This document shows positions 34,395-45,586 of a DNA stretch of 64,000 nt, piece by piece. The position numbers and the translations under genes are program-made. The notes beneath the pieces are model-generated. The model did not search any database and was not told the DNA's origin. It was given only the letters and a program-made list of their open reading frames with translations. Source of the DNA: Rhodosalinus sp041365695 (lineage in GTDB: Bacteria > Pseudomonadota > Alphaproteobacteria > Rhodobacterales > Rhodobacteraceae); assembly GCF_041365695.1 (NCBI RefSeq), contig NZ_JBGFSJ010000006.1, positions 62,001 to 126,000 on the forward strand. The letters are read 5' to 3'. Positions within the stretch are counted from its first letter, which is position 1; every line of letters starts with the position of its first letter.

Positions 34395-34934
34395 CTAAGC
34401 CCCATCGGCGCCCTTGATCGCGCGCACCCGCTCCGACAGCCATTCCAGATCGGCATCGCGGATGCCGAGATCGGCCAGATGGGAGGCGGTGTTGTGCAGA
34501 TACTCGTCATTGGGCCCGCGCCCGCCATGGGCCGCGGCGATGATGTGCGCCTGCTCTTCCATCTCCAGGTGCACATATTGTTCATGCCCGGGATCGATCA
34601 CGTAGGTCACCGCCTCGACGCGGCGCCCGTCGTCGAGATCGAGGGACAGCCGCGTCTCCAGGTAGGCGGACGACACCAGTTCGCGCCCCCGCAGGTAGTC
34701 GAGCGTCGCCACCTCGGTGCCGGGCTCGGGCGCGAGCGCCACGCCGTTGCACGCCGCACCCGCCATCGCGTCGAGCGCCAGCACCAGCCCCGGCGTCTCG
34801 GGCGTGCCGCGGTGATGGATCGAACGCATGCAGAAGCTCCGGTGCCAGCCCCGCAACGTGGCCAGCCGGCGCTCCGCCACCGCGAAGCCGGGATTCCACA
34901 GCAGCGAGCCGTAACCGAACACCCACATCGTCAT
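34395..34934 (-). CDS. ChaC-type gamma-glutamylcyclotransferase
   Basis: A 179-residue cytosolic enzyme of the ChaC group, which cleaves glutathione to 5-oxoproline and Cys-Gly. It has the N-terminal FGYGSLLWNPGF motif (substrate-binding YGSL), RGWHRSFCM, HRGTPETPGLVLALD, and TYVIDPGHEQYV. Length is right for the family. It lies upstream of the proton-channel gene on the same strand but 69 bases away and is divergent from the DUF2125 gene. Confidence 0.92.
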   Translation of the reverse strand: MTMWVFGYGSLLWNPGFAVAERRLATLRGWHRSFCMRSIHHRGTPETPGLVLALDAMAGAACNGVALAPEPGTEVATLDYLRGRELVSSAYLETRLSLDLDDGRRVEAVTYVIDPGHEQYVHLEMEEQAHIIAAAHGGRGPNDEYLHNTASHLADLGIRDADLEWLSERVRAIKGADGA

Positions 34935-35001
34935 GCGTCTGGCCCTTCCATCGACGCAGGGTTAAACACGGGGCCGAAGACTCCGCCAGAGGGGGCGCGA
35001 C

Positions 35002-35979
35002 GTGAAACGGATTCTGATCGTGGTGCTGATCGTCGCGCTGGCCGTTCCGGGCTGGTGGTTCGTGGCCGCCGCATCGCTGGAACGGTCCCAGGAAAGCTGG
35101 CTGGCCGAGCGCCGGGAGGACGGCTGGCAGGCCGACGCCGAGGTCGAGGTCAGCGGGTTCCCTTCGGGCTACAAGATCACCTACCGCGACATCGTGCTCG
35201 CCGATCCCGAGACGGGGCTTTCCTGGCAGGCGCCCCTTTTCACGATCGAGCGCCCGCTCGACACCGGCCGCCGCCTCACCGCGGTCTGGCCCGAGACGCA
35301 GCGCTTCGCCACCCCCGAGGGGGGCGTGGCGATGGAAAGCGACGGGATGCGCGCCGAGCTGGCGCTCGGCCCCGCGCCGGAAGAGGTGCTGGACCGCCTC
35401 GCGCTCTCGGCCGAGACGCTCCGCGTGGACCCCCGCGGCACGGGCGCCTGGGCGGTGGCCCGGCTCGACGCCTCGGCGGAACGCAGCGAGGCCCCGGCCG
35501 AAGCCTACGCCGTGGACATCCGCGCAGCCGGCATCGCCCCGCCGCGTCCGATCCGGGGCCTGCCGGAAACGCTGGAGGCCGTCTCGATGACGGCGGATCT
35601 GACCTTCGACCGTCCGTGGAGCATGGCGGCGATCGAGGAGGCGCGCCCGCAGCCGCGGCGCATCGACATCACCCGCGCCGAGGCGCGCTGGGGGGAGCTC
35701 GAGCTTCTTGCCGCCGGCCGTCTTGCCGTGGACGCCGACGGCGTGCCCTCGGGCCGGCTGGAAGTGAAGGCGCGCAACTGGCGCGAGATCCTGGCCATGG
35801 GCCGGCAGAGCGGCGCGCTGCCCGACGGTCTTTCGCGGCGGATCGAGGACGGGCTCGGCCTGCTGGCGCAGATCTCGGGCAACCGCGAGACGCTCGACGT
35901 GCCGCTCAACTTCGAGAACGGGCGCGTCGCGCTGGGTCCTATCCCGCTTGGCCCCGCGCCGCGCCTCGTGTTGCGCTGA
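35002..35979 (+). CDS. DUF2125 family protein (short form)
   Basis: A 325-residue protein with one N-terminal membrane helix or uncleaved signal (ILIVVLIVALAVPGWWFVAA), then a beta-rich periplasmic domain: VEVSGFPSGYKITYRDIVLADP, RVDPRGTGAWAVARLDAS and PIPLGPAPRL at the end, all typical of DUF2125. Function unknown; it resembles in outline envelope proteins that carry lipid-binding beta folds, but this is speculation. It is the second family member in the window. Confidence 0.87.
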   Translation: MKRILIVVLIVALAVPGWWFVAAASLERSQESWLAERREDGWQADAEVEVSGFPSGYKITYRDIVLADPETGLSWQAPLFTIERPLDTGRRLTAVWPETQRFATPEGGVAMESDGMRAELALGPAPEEVLDRLALSAETLRVDPRGTGAWAVARLDASAERSEAPAEAYAVDIRAAGIAPPRPIRGLPETLEAVSMTADLTFDRPWSMAAIEEARPQPRRIDITRAEARWGELELLAAGRLAVDADGVPSGRLEVKARNWREILAMGRQSGALPDGLSRRIEDGLGLLAQISGNRETLDVPLNFENGRVALGPIPLGPAPRLVLR

Positions 35980-36081
35980 CGCCGCGCCGGTCCGCGGGCT
36001 GGACAAGCACGCGGCGGCCGGCGCAAGGTTTTCACCGAACACCCGGCAGAGCCCGGGGCCGCTCAGCCAGGGAGAGCTTCC

Positions 36082-37557
36082 ATGATCCGCACACGCCCAG
36101 CGCTCGCTGCCGCGCTCGCGCTCGCCGCGGCGCCCGCCTTCGCCCAGCGCGCCGACATCACCGTGGCGATGCAGCTCGAGCCGCCGCATCTCGATCCGAC
36201 CTCGGCGGCGGCCGGCGCGATCGACAACGTGACCTACGCCAACATCTTCGAGGGCCTCACCCGGTTCCGGGAGGATGGCTCGGTGGTGCCGGGCCTCGCG
36301 GAGAGCTGGGAGATCTCGGATGACGGGCTCACCTACACCTTCACGCTGCGCGAGGGGGTAAGCTTCCACGACGGCACGGCGATGGACGCCGAGGACGTGA
36401 AATTTACGCTGGAGCGCCTTCTCGCGGACGAGTCCACCAACGCGCAGAAGGCCCTCTACGAGGCGATCGACACCGTCGAGGTTCTCGACGCGCTCACCGT
36501 GCGGCTGACGCTCTCGCGTCCCGAGGGCAGCCTGCTGTTCAACCTCGCCTGGGGCGACGCGGTGATCGTGGCCCCCGAAAGCGTGGCCGACATAAAAACG
36601 AACCCGGTGGGCACCGGCCCCTTCCGCTTCGTGGACTGGGTGCAGGGCGACCGGGTGGAGATCGCCCGCCACGACGGCTACTGGGGCGAGGCGCCCGCGC
36701 TGGAGCGCGCCACCTTCAAGTTCATCTCCGACCCGACCGCGGCCTTCGCGGCGATGATGGCCGGCGACATCGACGCCTTCCAGGCCTTCCCAGCGCCCGA
36801 GAACCTGCCGCAGTTCGAGGCGGACCCCCGCTTCGAGGTGCTGATCGGCTCCACCGAGGGGGAGACGATCCTGTCCACCAACAACGGCCAGCCGCCCTTC
36901 GACGACCTGCGCGTGCGCCGGGCGCTCGCCCACGCCATCGACCGGCAGGAGATCATCGACGGGGCGATGTTCGGCTACGGCACGCCGATAGGCACGCATT
37001 TCGCGCCGCACCATCCGGCCTATCTCGATCTCACCGACAACTCGGCCCACGATCCCGGGCGCGCGCGCGCGCTTCTGGCCGAGGCGGGCTACCCGGACGG
37101 CTTCACCACCACGCTCAAGCTGCCGCCGCCCTCCTACGCGCGCCGCGGCGGCGAGATCGTGGCGGCGCAGCTGCGCGAGGTGGGCATCGAGACCGAGATC
37201 ACCAATCTGGAATGGGCCCAGTGGCTCGAGGAGGTTTTCCGCGGCAAGGATTACGGCCTCACCATCGTGAGCCACACCGAGCCCATGGACATCGGCATCT
37301 ACGCCCGGCCCGACTACTATTTCCAGTACGACAACCCCGACTTCCAGGCGCTCATGGAAGAGCTCAACGCGACGACCGAGCCCGCGCTGCGGGCCGCGCT
37401 TCTGAAGGACGCGCAACGGGTCATCGCCGAGGATTTCGTGAACGGCTACCTCTTCCAGCTCGCCTCCACCTCGGTCGTGAAGGCGGGCATCGAGGGGTTC
37501 TGGGCGAACGCACCCACCCAGGCGATCGACCTCACCGGCGTCAGCTGGGCCGAGTGA
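36082..37557 (+). CDS. Peptide/nickel-type ABC transporter substrate-binding protein
   Basis: A 491-residue family 5 solute-binding protein. Signal peptide about 1-21 (APAFA-Q). Family landmarks: NIFEGLTRFREDG, GLAESWEISDDGLTYTFTLREGV-type core, VKFTLERLL, PVGTGPFRFVDW and VRRALAHAIDRQEII. It binds a peptide or similar solute in the periplasm and hands it to the permeases encoded from 38363. A DUF2306 gene on the other strand separates it from them. GGGAG precedes the ATG. Confidence 0.93.
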   Translation: MIRTRPALAAALALAAAPAFAQRADITVAMQLEPPHLDPTSAAAGAIDNVTYANIFEGLTRFREDGSVVPGLAESWEISDDGLTYTFTLREGVSFHDGTAMDAEDVKFTLERLLADESTNAQKALYEAIDTVEVLDALTVRLTLSRPEGSLLFNLAWGDAVIVAPESVADIKTNPVGTGPFRFVDWVQGDRVEIARHDGYWGEAPALERATFKFISDPTAAFAAMMAGDIDAFQAFPAPENLPQFEADPRFEVLIGSTEGETILSTNNGQPPFDDLRVRRALAHAIDRQEIIDGAMFGYGTPIGTHFAPHHPAYLDLTDNSAHDPGRARALLAEAGYPDGFTTTLKLPPPSYARRGGEIVAAQLREVGIETEITNLEWAQWLEEVFRGKDYGLTIVSHTEPMDIGIYARPDYYFQYDNPDFQALMEELNATTEPALRAALLKDAQRVIAEDFVNGYLFQLASTSVVKAGIEGFWANAPTQAIDLTGVSWAE

Positions 37558-38245
37558 CGGCGCCGCCGCCCGCCGCCACGTCTTCCCGGCGGCGGCGGGC
37601 GCGCAGGTAGAACTCCACGAGCACGAGGTAGGGCAGGAAGAAGGCCCAGAGCTGCACCCGGTCGAAAAGCCCGGTGAACTGCTCGTTGGAGGCGATCCCG
37701 CCGGTCGCCATGTACCAGAGCCCGTAATGCACGCGGTAGATCCACGACCCGATCGCCAGCACGAAGAGGCGGAGCGCCCAGTCCCGGTGCAGATCGAAGC
37801 GCCGGGCGCGGGCGTGGCGCGCGGTCTGCACGGCGGCCAGCAGCATGAGCGCGCCATAGGTGGCGAAGGCCGCGTCCATCATCGGCCCGCCCACCGTGCC
37901 GCGCGCGGCGATGTAGAAAAGCCCCGCGAGCGCCGCCGCGCCGGCGGCCACGGCCAGCACGCGCCCCGACCAGCGGTGCAGCGCGGGCCAGCGCCGGCGG
38001 ACCGGCCCGACAAGCTGAAGCGGCGCCAGCACCGTGATCGCGGCGCCCGTCACCATGTGAAGCGCGATCGCCGCCGACGCCGCGCCGCCCGCGGGCGGAA
38101 AGAGATGCGAGGGCTCGTCGAGCATGCCCGCCATCCCACGCCCGGCGAGATCGACCGAGTGCAGCACGAAGGGCAGCGCGAAAAGCGCGAGCAGCCCCAG
38201 AAGCCCGATCTGCACGGGTTCGATCCGTCTGCGGTGCGCGCTCAT
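37541..38245 (-). CDS. DUF2306 family membrane protein
   Basis: A 234-residue protein with six to seven hydrophobic helices and the conserved HRWSGRVLAV, RRFDLHRDWALRLFVLA and WIYRVHYGLWY stretches of DUF2306. The His residues on helices could bind heme or metal, but no function is established. It lies on the opposite strand between the ABC binding protein and its permeases, overlapping the binding protein's 3' end by 17 bases, so it looks like an insertion into an older operon. Confidence 0.88.
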   Translation of the reverse strand: MSAHRRRIEPVQIGLLGLLALFALPFVLHSVDLAGRGMAGMLDEPSHLFPPAGGAASAAIALHMVTGAAITVLAPLQLVGPVRRRWPALHRWSGRVLAVAAGAAALAGLFYIAARGTVGGPMMDAAFATYGALMLLAAVQTARHARARRFDLHRDWALRLFVLAIGSWIYRVHYGLWYMATGGIASNEQFTGLFDRVQLWAFFLPYLVLVEFYLRARRRREDVAAGGGAVTRPS

Positions 38246-38362
38246 CGCCGGCCTCCACCCTTGCCCTGCCTTTCAAAGGATATCGCGCCTGCCGCGCGCT
38301 TCCAGCCCGCGCGCCGCGGATCCGCTCTGGACCGGCCCCGCCGGCGACCCTAACGTCCGGCC

Positions 38363-39310
38363 ATGCTGCGCTACACGCTTCGAAGGCTCGTCTCGCTCCT
38401 CGTCTCGCTCGTCGTGGCGAGTCTCGTGATCTTCGTGGTGGTGGAGGTCGCGCCGGGCGATCCCGCGAGCTTCATGCTGGGGATCAATGCAGCCCCCGAG
38501 ACGGTGGCCGCGCTGCGCTCCGAACTCGGGCTCGACCAGCCGAAATGGCAGAGATACCTCGGCTGGGTGGGCGGCATGCTAACCGGGGATTTCGGTACCT
38601 CCTACACCTACCGCGCGCCCGTGGGCGAGATGATCGCCGACCGGCTCTGGGTGTCGCTGCCGCTCGCGCTCTACGCGCTCGCACTCTCGACCCTCATTGC
38701 CTTCCCAGCCGGGATCTACGCCGCCGCGCGGCGCGGCCGGCCGGGCGATCTGGCCGTGATGGGGCTCACCCAGCTCGGCGTGGCGGTGCCGAACTTCTGG
38801 TTCGCGATGATGCTGGTCCTCCTCTTCGCGATCACGCTGGGCTGGGTCGGCGCGGGCGGCTTCCCGGGATGGGAGGCCGGCGTCTGGGCCGGGATGAAGG
38901 CGCTGACGCTGCCCGCGATCAGCCTGGCGTTGCCGCAGGCGGCGATCCTCGCCCGGGTGATGCGCTCCTCCCTGCTCGACATCCTGGGCGAGGACTTCAT
39001 CCGCACCGCCCGCGCCAAGGGGCTCAGCCGCGGCCAGGCGCTCTGGCGGCACGGGCTGCGCAACGCGCTCATCCCCGTGCTCACGATCCTGGGGCTGCAA
39101 TTCGCCTTCCTGCTCGCCGGCGGGATCATCATCGAGCAGGTCTTCTACCTGCCCGGGCTCGGGCGGCTCATCTTCCAGGCGATCTCCGCGCGCGACCTCA
39201 TCGTGGTGGAATCGGTGGTGATGCTGCTCGTCTTCGCCGTGATCCTGGTGAACTTCCTCGTGGACCTCGCCTATGCCGCGGTGGACCCGCGCCTCCGGAG
39301 GCGGGCATGA
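38363..39310 (+). CDS. ABC transporter permease, DppB type
   Basis: A 315-residue inner-membrane permease with six helices. Characteristic of DppB/OppB: the N-terminal MLRYTLRRLVSLLVSLVV helix, FMLGINAAPE, GDFGTSYTYRAPVGEMI and the EAA-type cytosolic loop FIRTARAKGLSRGQALWRHGLRNALIPVLT, which docks on the ATPase. The stop overlaps the next permease start as ATGA. Confidence 0.95.
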   Translation: MLRYTLRRLVSLLVSLVVASLVIFVVVEVAPGDPASFMLGINAAPETVAALRSELGLDQPKWQRYLGWVGGMLTGDFGTSYTYRAPVGEMIADRLWVSLPLALYALALSTLIAFPAGIYAAARRGRPGDLAVMGLTQLGVAVPNFWFAMMLVLLFAITLGWVGAGGFPGWEAGVWAGMKALTLPAISLALPQAAILARVMRSSLLDILGEDFIRTARAKGLSRGQALWRHGLRNALIPVLTILGLQFAFLLAGGIIIEQVFYLPGLGRLIFQAISARDLIVVESVVMLLVFAVILVNFLVDLAYAAVDPRLRRRA

Positions 39311-40127
39311 CCGGGGCGGACCGCAAGCTTTTCCTGGGCGGAGCGCTCACGCTGCTCTTCGTGGCCGCGGCGCTTCTCTCCTTCGTCTGGACGCCCGAGG
39401 ACGTGACGCGGATGAACATCGCCGGGCGGCTCCGGCCGCCCTCGGCCGCGAACTGGCTCGGCACCGATCATTTCGGCCGCGACATGCTCTCGATGATCAT
39501 GGTGGGCGCGCGCACCTCGCTCGCCGTGGCGCTTCTTGCCGTGGGCATCGGCATGGGGATCGGCGTGCCGCTCGGCCTCGCCGCGGCGGCGCGCCGGGGC
39601 GGCTGGCTCGACGAGATCATCATGCGCGCCAACGACCTCGTCTTCGCCTTCCCGAGCCTCGTGATCGCGATCCTCATCACCGCGGTCTTCGGCCCCTCGG
39701 CGGTCAACGCCATCGTCGCCATCGGCATCTTCAACATCCCCGTCTTCGCGCGCCTCACCCGCGGCGCGGCGCTCTCGCTCTGGCAGCGCGAGTTCGTCAT
39801 GGCCGCCCGCGTGGCCGGCAAGTCGACCGCCCGGATCAGCGCCGAGCACATCCTGCCCAACGTCACGAACCTTCTCATCGTGCAGGGCACGATCCAGTTC
39901 TCGCTCGGCATCCTCGCCGAGGCGGGGCTCTCCTATGTCGGGCTCGGCGCGCAGCCGCCCACGCCCTCCTGGGGGCGGATGCTCGCCGACGCCCAGACCA
40001 TGGTGAGCCTCGCGCCCCATGTCGCGCTGATCCCCGGCCTCGCAATCGTGTTCACCGTGCTCGGCCTCAACCTCATGGGCGACGGGCTGCGCGACCGGCT
40101 CGACCCGCGGCTCCGGGTGGCGCGCGC

Positions 40128-40131
<4 letters not shown>
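39307..40131 (+). CDS. ABC transporter permease, DppC type
   Basis: A 274-residue inner-membrane permease, partner of the DppB-type gene. It has LGTDHFGRDMLSMIMVGART, typical of DppC/OppC, the EAA loop MAARVAGKSTARISAEHILPN and GLSYVGLGAQPPTPSWGRML at the end. About six helices. Its stop overlaps the ATPase start as ATGA. Confidence 0.95.
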
Positions 40132-41733
<1,602 letters not shown>

Positions 41734-41747
<14 letters not shown>

Positions 41748-43188
41748 GCTGCCCTTCGATCCCGCCCGCTGCCTCGTGGGGGGCGCCTGGATCGCGCCCG
41801 AGAGCGGCGCGCGGCTGCTGCTGGAAAACCCCTCCGACGGCGGCGCGCTTGCCGAGATCGCCGGCGGCGGCCCGGCCGAGGTGGACGCCGCCGTCGCCGC
41901 CGCGCGCGCCGCGCTTGCCGGCGACTGGGGCGCGGCGGATGCGGCGGCGCGGGGCCGGGCGCTCTCGCGCCTCGGGCGGCTCGTCGAGGAGCATGTAAAG
42001 ACGCTCGCCCGGCTGGAAGCGCTCGACGTGGGCAAGCCGCTCTCCCAGGCGCGCGCCGACGCCGCCGCGCTCGCGCGCTACATGGAGTTCTACGGCGGCG
42101 CGGCCGACAAGCTCATGGGGGCGACGATCCCCTTCCGAGAGGGCTACACCGTCTACACGCTCCGCGAGCCGCATGGCGTCATCGGCCATATAGTGCCCTG
42201 GAACTACCCGATGCAGATCATCGGGCGCTCCGTGGGCGCGGCGCTCGCCGCCGGCAACGCCTGCGTTCTGAAACCCGCCGAGGAAGCCTGTATCACCGCG
42301 CTCTTCTTCGCCCATCTGGCCGAGCGCGCGGGCCTGCCCGCGGGCGCACTGAACGTGGTGCCCGGCACCGGAGAGGCCGCCGGCGCCGCGCTCGCGGGCC
42401 ATCCGGGCATCGATCACCTTAGCTTCACCGGCTCGGTGGCAACCGGGCGGAAGGTGCAGGCGGCCGCGGCGGAGAACGTCGTGCCGGTGACGCTGGAGCT
42501 TGGCGGGAAATCCCCCCAGATCGTCTTCGCCGACGCGGATGTGGAAGCCGCGCTGCCCTTCCTCGTCGGCGCGGGGATCCAGAACGCGGGGCAGACCTGC
42601 TCTGCGGCCTCCCGGATCCTCGTGGAGCGCCCCCGCTATGCCGAGATCGCCGCGCGGATGGCCGAACGCTACGCCGCGCTCGAGGCCGGCCCCGCGCTCG
42701 AGGACCGCGCCCTAGGCCCGCTCATCTCGGCCCGGCAGAAGGCGGTCGTGGAGGGCTACCTTGCCGAGGGCGCGGATCTGGCGCGCGCGGGCGAGGGGCG
42801 CATCGCCCCGAACGCGCCCGCGGGCGGGCATTACGTGGCGCCCGTCCTCTTCGGCGACGTGCCGCCCGACCACCCCCTCGCGCAGGAGGAGATCTTCGGC
42901 CCCGTCCAGTGCCTCATCCCCTTCGACGGCGAGGAGGAGGCCGCCGCCATCGCCAACACCACGGGCTACGGCCTCGTCGCCGGGGTCTGGACCGCGGACG
43001 GCGGCCGGCAGATGCGCCTCGCGCGGCGGCTGCGCGCGGGCCAGGTCTTCCTGAACGACTACGGCGCGGGCGGCGGGGTGGAACTGCCCTTCGGCGGCAC
43101 GGGGCTCTCGGGCCACGGCCGCGAGAAGGGCTTCGAGGCGCTCTTCGGCTTCACCGCGCTCAAGACGGTGGCCGCCCGGCACGGCTAG
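41734..43188 (+). CDS. NAD(P)-dependent aldehyde dehydrogenase
   Basis: A 484-residue class I/II aldehyde dehydrogenase with catalytic Glu255 (TLELGGKSP) and Cys289 (GQTCSA), the cofactor segment PWNYPMQI and the C-terminal ELPFGGTGLSGHGREKGFEAL. It oxidises an aldehyde to the acid. Translational overlap with the importer ATPase suggests the substrate comes from what the importer brings in; gamma-amino or other small aldehydes are plausible. Confidence 0.95.
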
Positions 43189-43206
43189 ACCACCGAGACG
43201 CGTCCC

Positions 43207-43383
43207 TCACGCCCAGGACAGCGCGTCCTCCAGCCGGTCGTCGCCCCGGAAAAGCACGTCGCCCACGGTAATGCTCGGCACGCCGAAAAGCCCCCCCGCT
43301 CGCTCGGACAGGCCCCCGATCCGAGTGACTTTGAGACGGGAGGCATCGCTCCCCGGGAAGACCCGGAAATCGACCTTGCGCAT
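43207..43383 (-). pseudogene. Internally deleted 2-hydroxychromene-2-carboxylate isomerase remnant
   Basis: A 58-codon open frame on the minus strand with AAGGAGG 5 bases before the ATG. The start MRKVDFRVF matches the first strand of HCCA-isomerase/DsbA-like proteins. The last half, AGGLFGVPSITVGDVLFRG then DDRLEDALSW, matches their C-terminus (GVFG-P-F-V-G-FWG-DRL). About 140 middle residues, including the active site, are missing. The reading frame and the stop are intact, so a short peptide could still be made. It is convergent with the aldehyde dehydrogenase, 18 bases apart. Confidence 0.6.
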
Positions 43384-43442
43384 CGCCCCTCCTTGCGCGT
43401 CGCCCGGTTTCCTGCACTCTGTGTTGCAAGGGAGGGACGACC

Positions 43443-44189
43443 TTGAGACTGGCAGGCAAGACCGCCATCGTCACCGGGGCCGCCTCGGGCTTCGGCGCGG
43501 GGATCGCGCGGCGCTTCGCGGCCGAGGGCGCGCGCGTGCTCGTGGCCGATCTCGACGGCGCGGGCGCAAAGGCGATGGCGGCGGAGATCGGGGACGCGGC
43601 GCTGCCCTGCCGGGTGGACGTCTCGGACGGCAAGAGCGTGGCCGCGATGGCGAACGCAGCGCAGGCCGCCTTAGGGCGCATCGACATCCTGGTGAACAAC
43701 GCGGGCGTCACCCATCTGCCCGCGCCCATGGAAGAGGTGAGCGAGGCCGATTTCGACCGCGTCTTCGCCGTGAACTGCAAGTCGGTCTACCTGACCGCGC
43801 GCGCGCTCGTCCCGGCGATGAAGGCCCAGGGCGCGGGCGCGATCCTCAACATCGCCTCCACCGCGGGCGTCTCGCCGCGCCCCCGTCTCAACTGGTACAA
43901 CGCCTCCAAAGGCTGGATGATGACCGCCACGAAGGCCATGGCGATCGAGCTTGCGCCCCACGGCGTCCGCGTGAACGCGCTCAACCCCGTGGCCGGCGAG
44001 ACGCCGCTTCTCAGGTCCTTCATGGGCGAGGACACGCCGGAGATGCGCGCGCGCTTCCTCGCCACCATCCCGATGGGGCGCTTCTCCACGCCCGGGGACA
44101 TGGGGGCGGCCGCCGCTTTCCTGTGCTCGGACGAGGCGTCGATGATCACCGGCGTGGCGATGGAGGTGGACGGCGGGCGGTGCATCTGA
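43443..44189 (+). CDS. SDR-family oxidoreductase
   Basis: A 248-residue classical SDR with GAASGFGAGIA, an acidic residue in VADLDG that suits NAD, LVNNAG, Ser in IASTAG and YNASK. C-terminal PMGRFSTPGDMGAAAAFLCSDEAS and GVAMEVDGG are typical of 3-ketoacyl-reductase/glucose-dehydrogenase-like members. The start is a TTG with GGGAGGGA upstream; no nearer ATG fits. It continues the strand of the importer-dehydrogenase block after the isomerase remnant. Confidence 0.92.
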   Translation: MRLAGKTAIVTGAASGFGAGIARRFAAEGARVLVADLDGAGAKAMAAEIGDAALPCRVDVSDGKSVAAMANAAQAALGRIDILVNNAGVTHLPAPMEEVSEADFDRVFAVNCKSVYLTARALVPAMKAQGAGAILNIASTAGVSPRPRLNWYNASKGWMMTATKAMAIELAPHGVRVNALNPVAGETPLLRSFMGEDTPEMRARFLATIPMGRFSTPGDMGAAAAFLCSDEASMITGVAMEVDGGRCI

Positions 44190-44211
44190 GCCACGGCCCT
44201 TGCGCCCGCGT

Positions 44212-44240
44212 CTTCTTGGCGGAAATACTCCCGCCGGAGG
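44212..44240. repeat. Rhodobacterales-type intergenic repeat fragment
   Basis: CTTCTTGGCGGAAATACTCC followed by CGCCGGAGG. GGCGG and CCGCC can pair around the AAATACTC loop. Similar short elements (TTCTTGG-, then AAATA-TCCC, then a GC-rich tail) are common between genes in this order, from memory. It is followed by a Cys-Gly palindromic GC-rich stretch up to 44290. It lies between the SDR and the peptidase gene. Confidence 0.4.
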
Positions 44241-44307
44241 CCCGCGCGCGCCCGCGGCGCGCGCCACTGAAGGCGCGCGGGCGCAGCCCGCACATTTCGG
44301 AGATACG

Positions 44308-45321
44308 ATGGAACCCGGCGCGCGCAACCTGATCACCGACGTCCCCGGTCTCCGGGTGGGCAACGCGCAGGATACCGCGCTGCGGTCAGGCGTGACGGTG
44401 CTGACCGCCGACGCGCCGCTCACCGCCTCGGTCGCGGTGATGGGCGGCGCGCCCGGCACGCGCGAGACGGATCTCCTCGCGCCCGACCGCACGGTGCAGG
44501 CGGTGGACGCGCTGGTGCTCGCGGGCGGCTCTGCCTTCGGGCTCGCCGCGGCGGACGGAGTCGTGGACGGGCTCCGCGCCGCGGGGCGCGGCTTCGCCGT
44601 GGGGCCCGTGCGCGTGCCCATCGTGCCTGCCGCCATCCTTTTCGACCTGCTGAACGGGGGCGACACGGCGTGGGAGGAGAACCCCTACCCGGCGCTCGGG
44701 CGCGCCGCCCTCGAGGCCGCCTCGGCCGACTTCGCGCTCGGCACCGCGGGGGCGGGGACCGGCGCGCTCACGGGCATGCTGAAGGGCGGGCTCGGCTCCG
44801 CCTCGCTCATGCTCACAAATGGCGTGACCGTGGGCGCACTGGTAGCCGCCAATCCCATCGGCAGCGCCACGACGCCGGGCGAGCGGCATTTCTGGGCCGC
44901 GCCCTTCGAGATCGGCGAGGAGTTCGGCGGGCTCGGCCCCGACCCGCGGGCCGGGCTCGGGCGCAGCCTCGAAAGCCGAAAGCACACCGCCTTCGCGGCG
45001 CAGGCCGGGGCCAACACCACCATCGCGGTCGTCGCCACCGACGCCGCGCTCACCAAGCCAGAGGCGCATCGCGTGGCGGTGGCCGCCCATGACGGCATCG
45101 CCCGCGCCGTGGTGCCCGCGCACACGCCCAACGATGGCGATCTCGTCTTCGCCGTCGCCACGGGCGCGCGCACGCTCAGCGGCCACGGGCCGGGGCTCGC
45201 CGAGATCGGCCACGCCGCCGCGCTCTGCCTCGCCCGGGCGATCGCCCGGGCGGTTTACGAGGCGCGGCCCGAGCCGGGCGACCTTCTGCCCGCCTGGCGC
45301 GCCGGGAACGCGGCGGGCTGA
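44308..45321 (+). CDS. P1/S58 family peptidase (DmpA/NylC type)
   Basis: A 337-residue N-terminal-nucleophile hydrolase. In this family the chain cuts itself to expose a Thr or Ser; here Asn-Thr in GANTTIAVVATD (about residues 232-243) is the expected cleavage point, as in NylC. Other landmarks are ITDVPGLRVGNA, LVLAGGSAFGLAAADGV and GPVRVPIVPAAILFDL. Members cleave beta-peptides, D-amino-acid amides or nylon oligomers. Context with a peptide importer suggests an unusual peptide substrate. GGAGA precedes the ATG. Confidence 0.92.
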   Translation: MEPGARNLITDVPGLRVGNAQDTALRSGVTVLTADAPLTASVAVMGGAPGTRETDLLAPDRTVQAVDALVLAGGSAFGLAAADGVVDGLRAAGRGFAVGPVRVPIVPAAILFDLLNGGDTAWEENPYPALGRAALEAASADFALGTAGAGTGALTGMLKGGLGSASLMLTNGVTVGALVAANPIGSATTPGERHFWAAPFEIGEEFGGLGPDPRAGLGRSLESRKHTAFAAQAGANTTIAVVATDAALTKPEAHRVAVAAHDGIARAVVPAHTPNDGDLVFAVATGARTLSGHGPGLAEIGHAAALCLARAIARAVYEARPEPGDLLPAWRAGNAAG

Positions 45322-45340
45322 CGTCCGGCCGCGCGCCGCG

Positions 45341-45583
45341 TCAGCGCCGGGGCCGCCAGTGCGTCGGCACGATGACGAGGGCGCCCACGGAACTCAGGAT
45401 CGCGTCAACGCCCGGCGGGCCGAAGCTCACGCCGAACATGATCCGCACGAAATAGAACAGGAACGCCCCGCCCACGCAGATGATCACGCTCGGCAGGATG
45501 CCGTTCCGGGTAAAGCCCGTCCGCTCGGACAGGTAGCCCACGAGCCCCGCTATGACGACGGTGCCGATCAGTGCCGGGAACAT
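45341..45583 (-). CDS. Small GlsB/YeaQ/YmgE-like membrane protein
   Basis: An 80-residue protein with two or three hydrophobic helices (FPALIGTVVIAGLVGYL, ILPSVIICVGGAFLFYFV, ILSSVGALVIV) and a basic C-terminus. The helix-Gly pattern matches the transglycosylase-associated (GlsB/YeaQ/YmgE) family, whose function is unknown and which is often stress-induced. It follows fmt by 3 bases on the same strand. Confidence 0.82.
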   Translation of the reverse strand: MFPALIGTVVIAGLVGYLSERTGFTRNGILPSVIICVGGAFLFYFVRIMFGVSFGPPGVDAILSSVGALVIVPTHWRPRR

Positions 45584-45586
45584 GGC

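Noticed and set aside
34582..37857. A 1091-codon open frame on the minus strand
   Set aside because: It crosses the DUF2125 and binding-protein genes in antisense and shows only codon-position artefacts of high GC.
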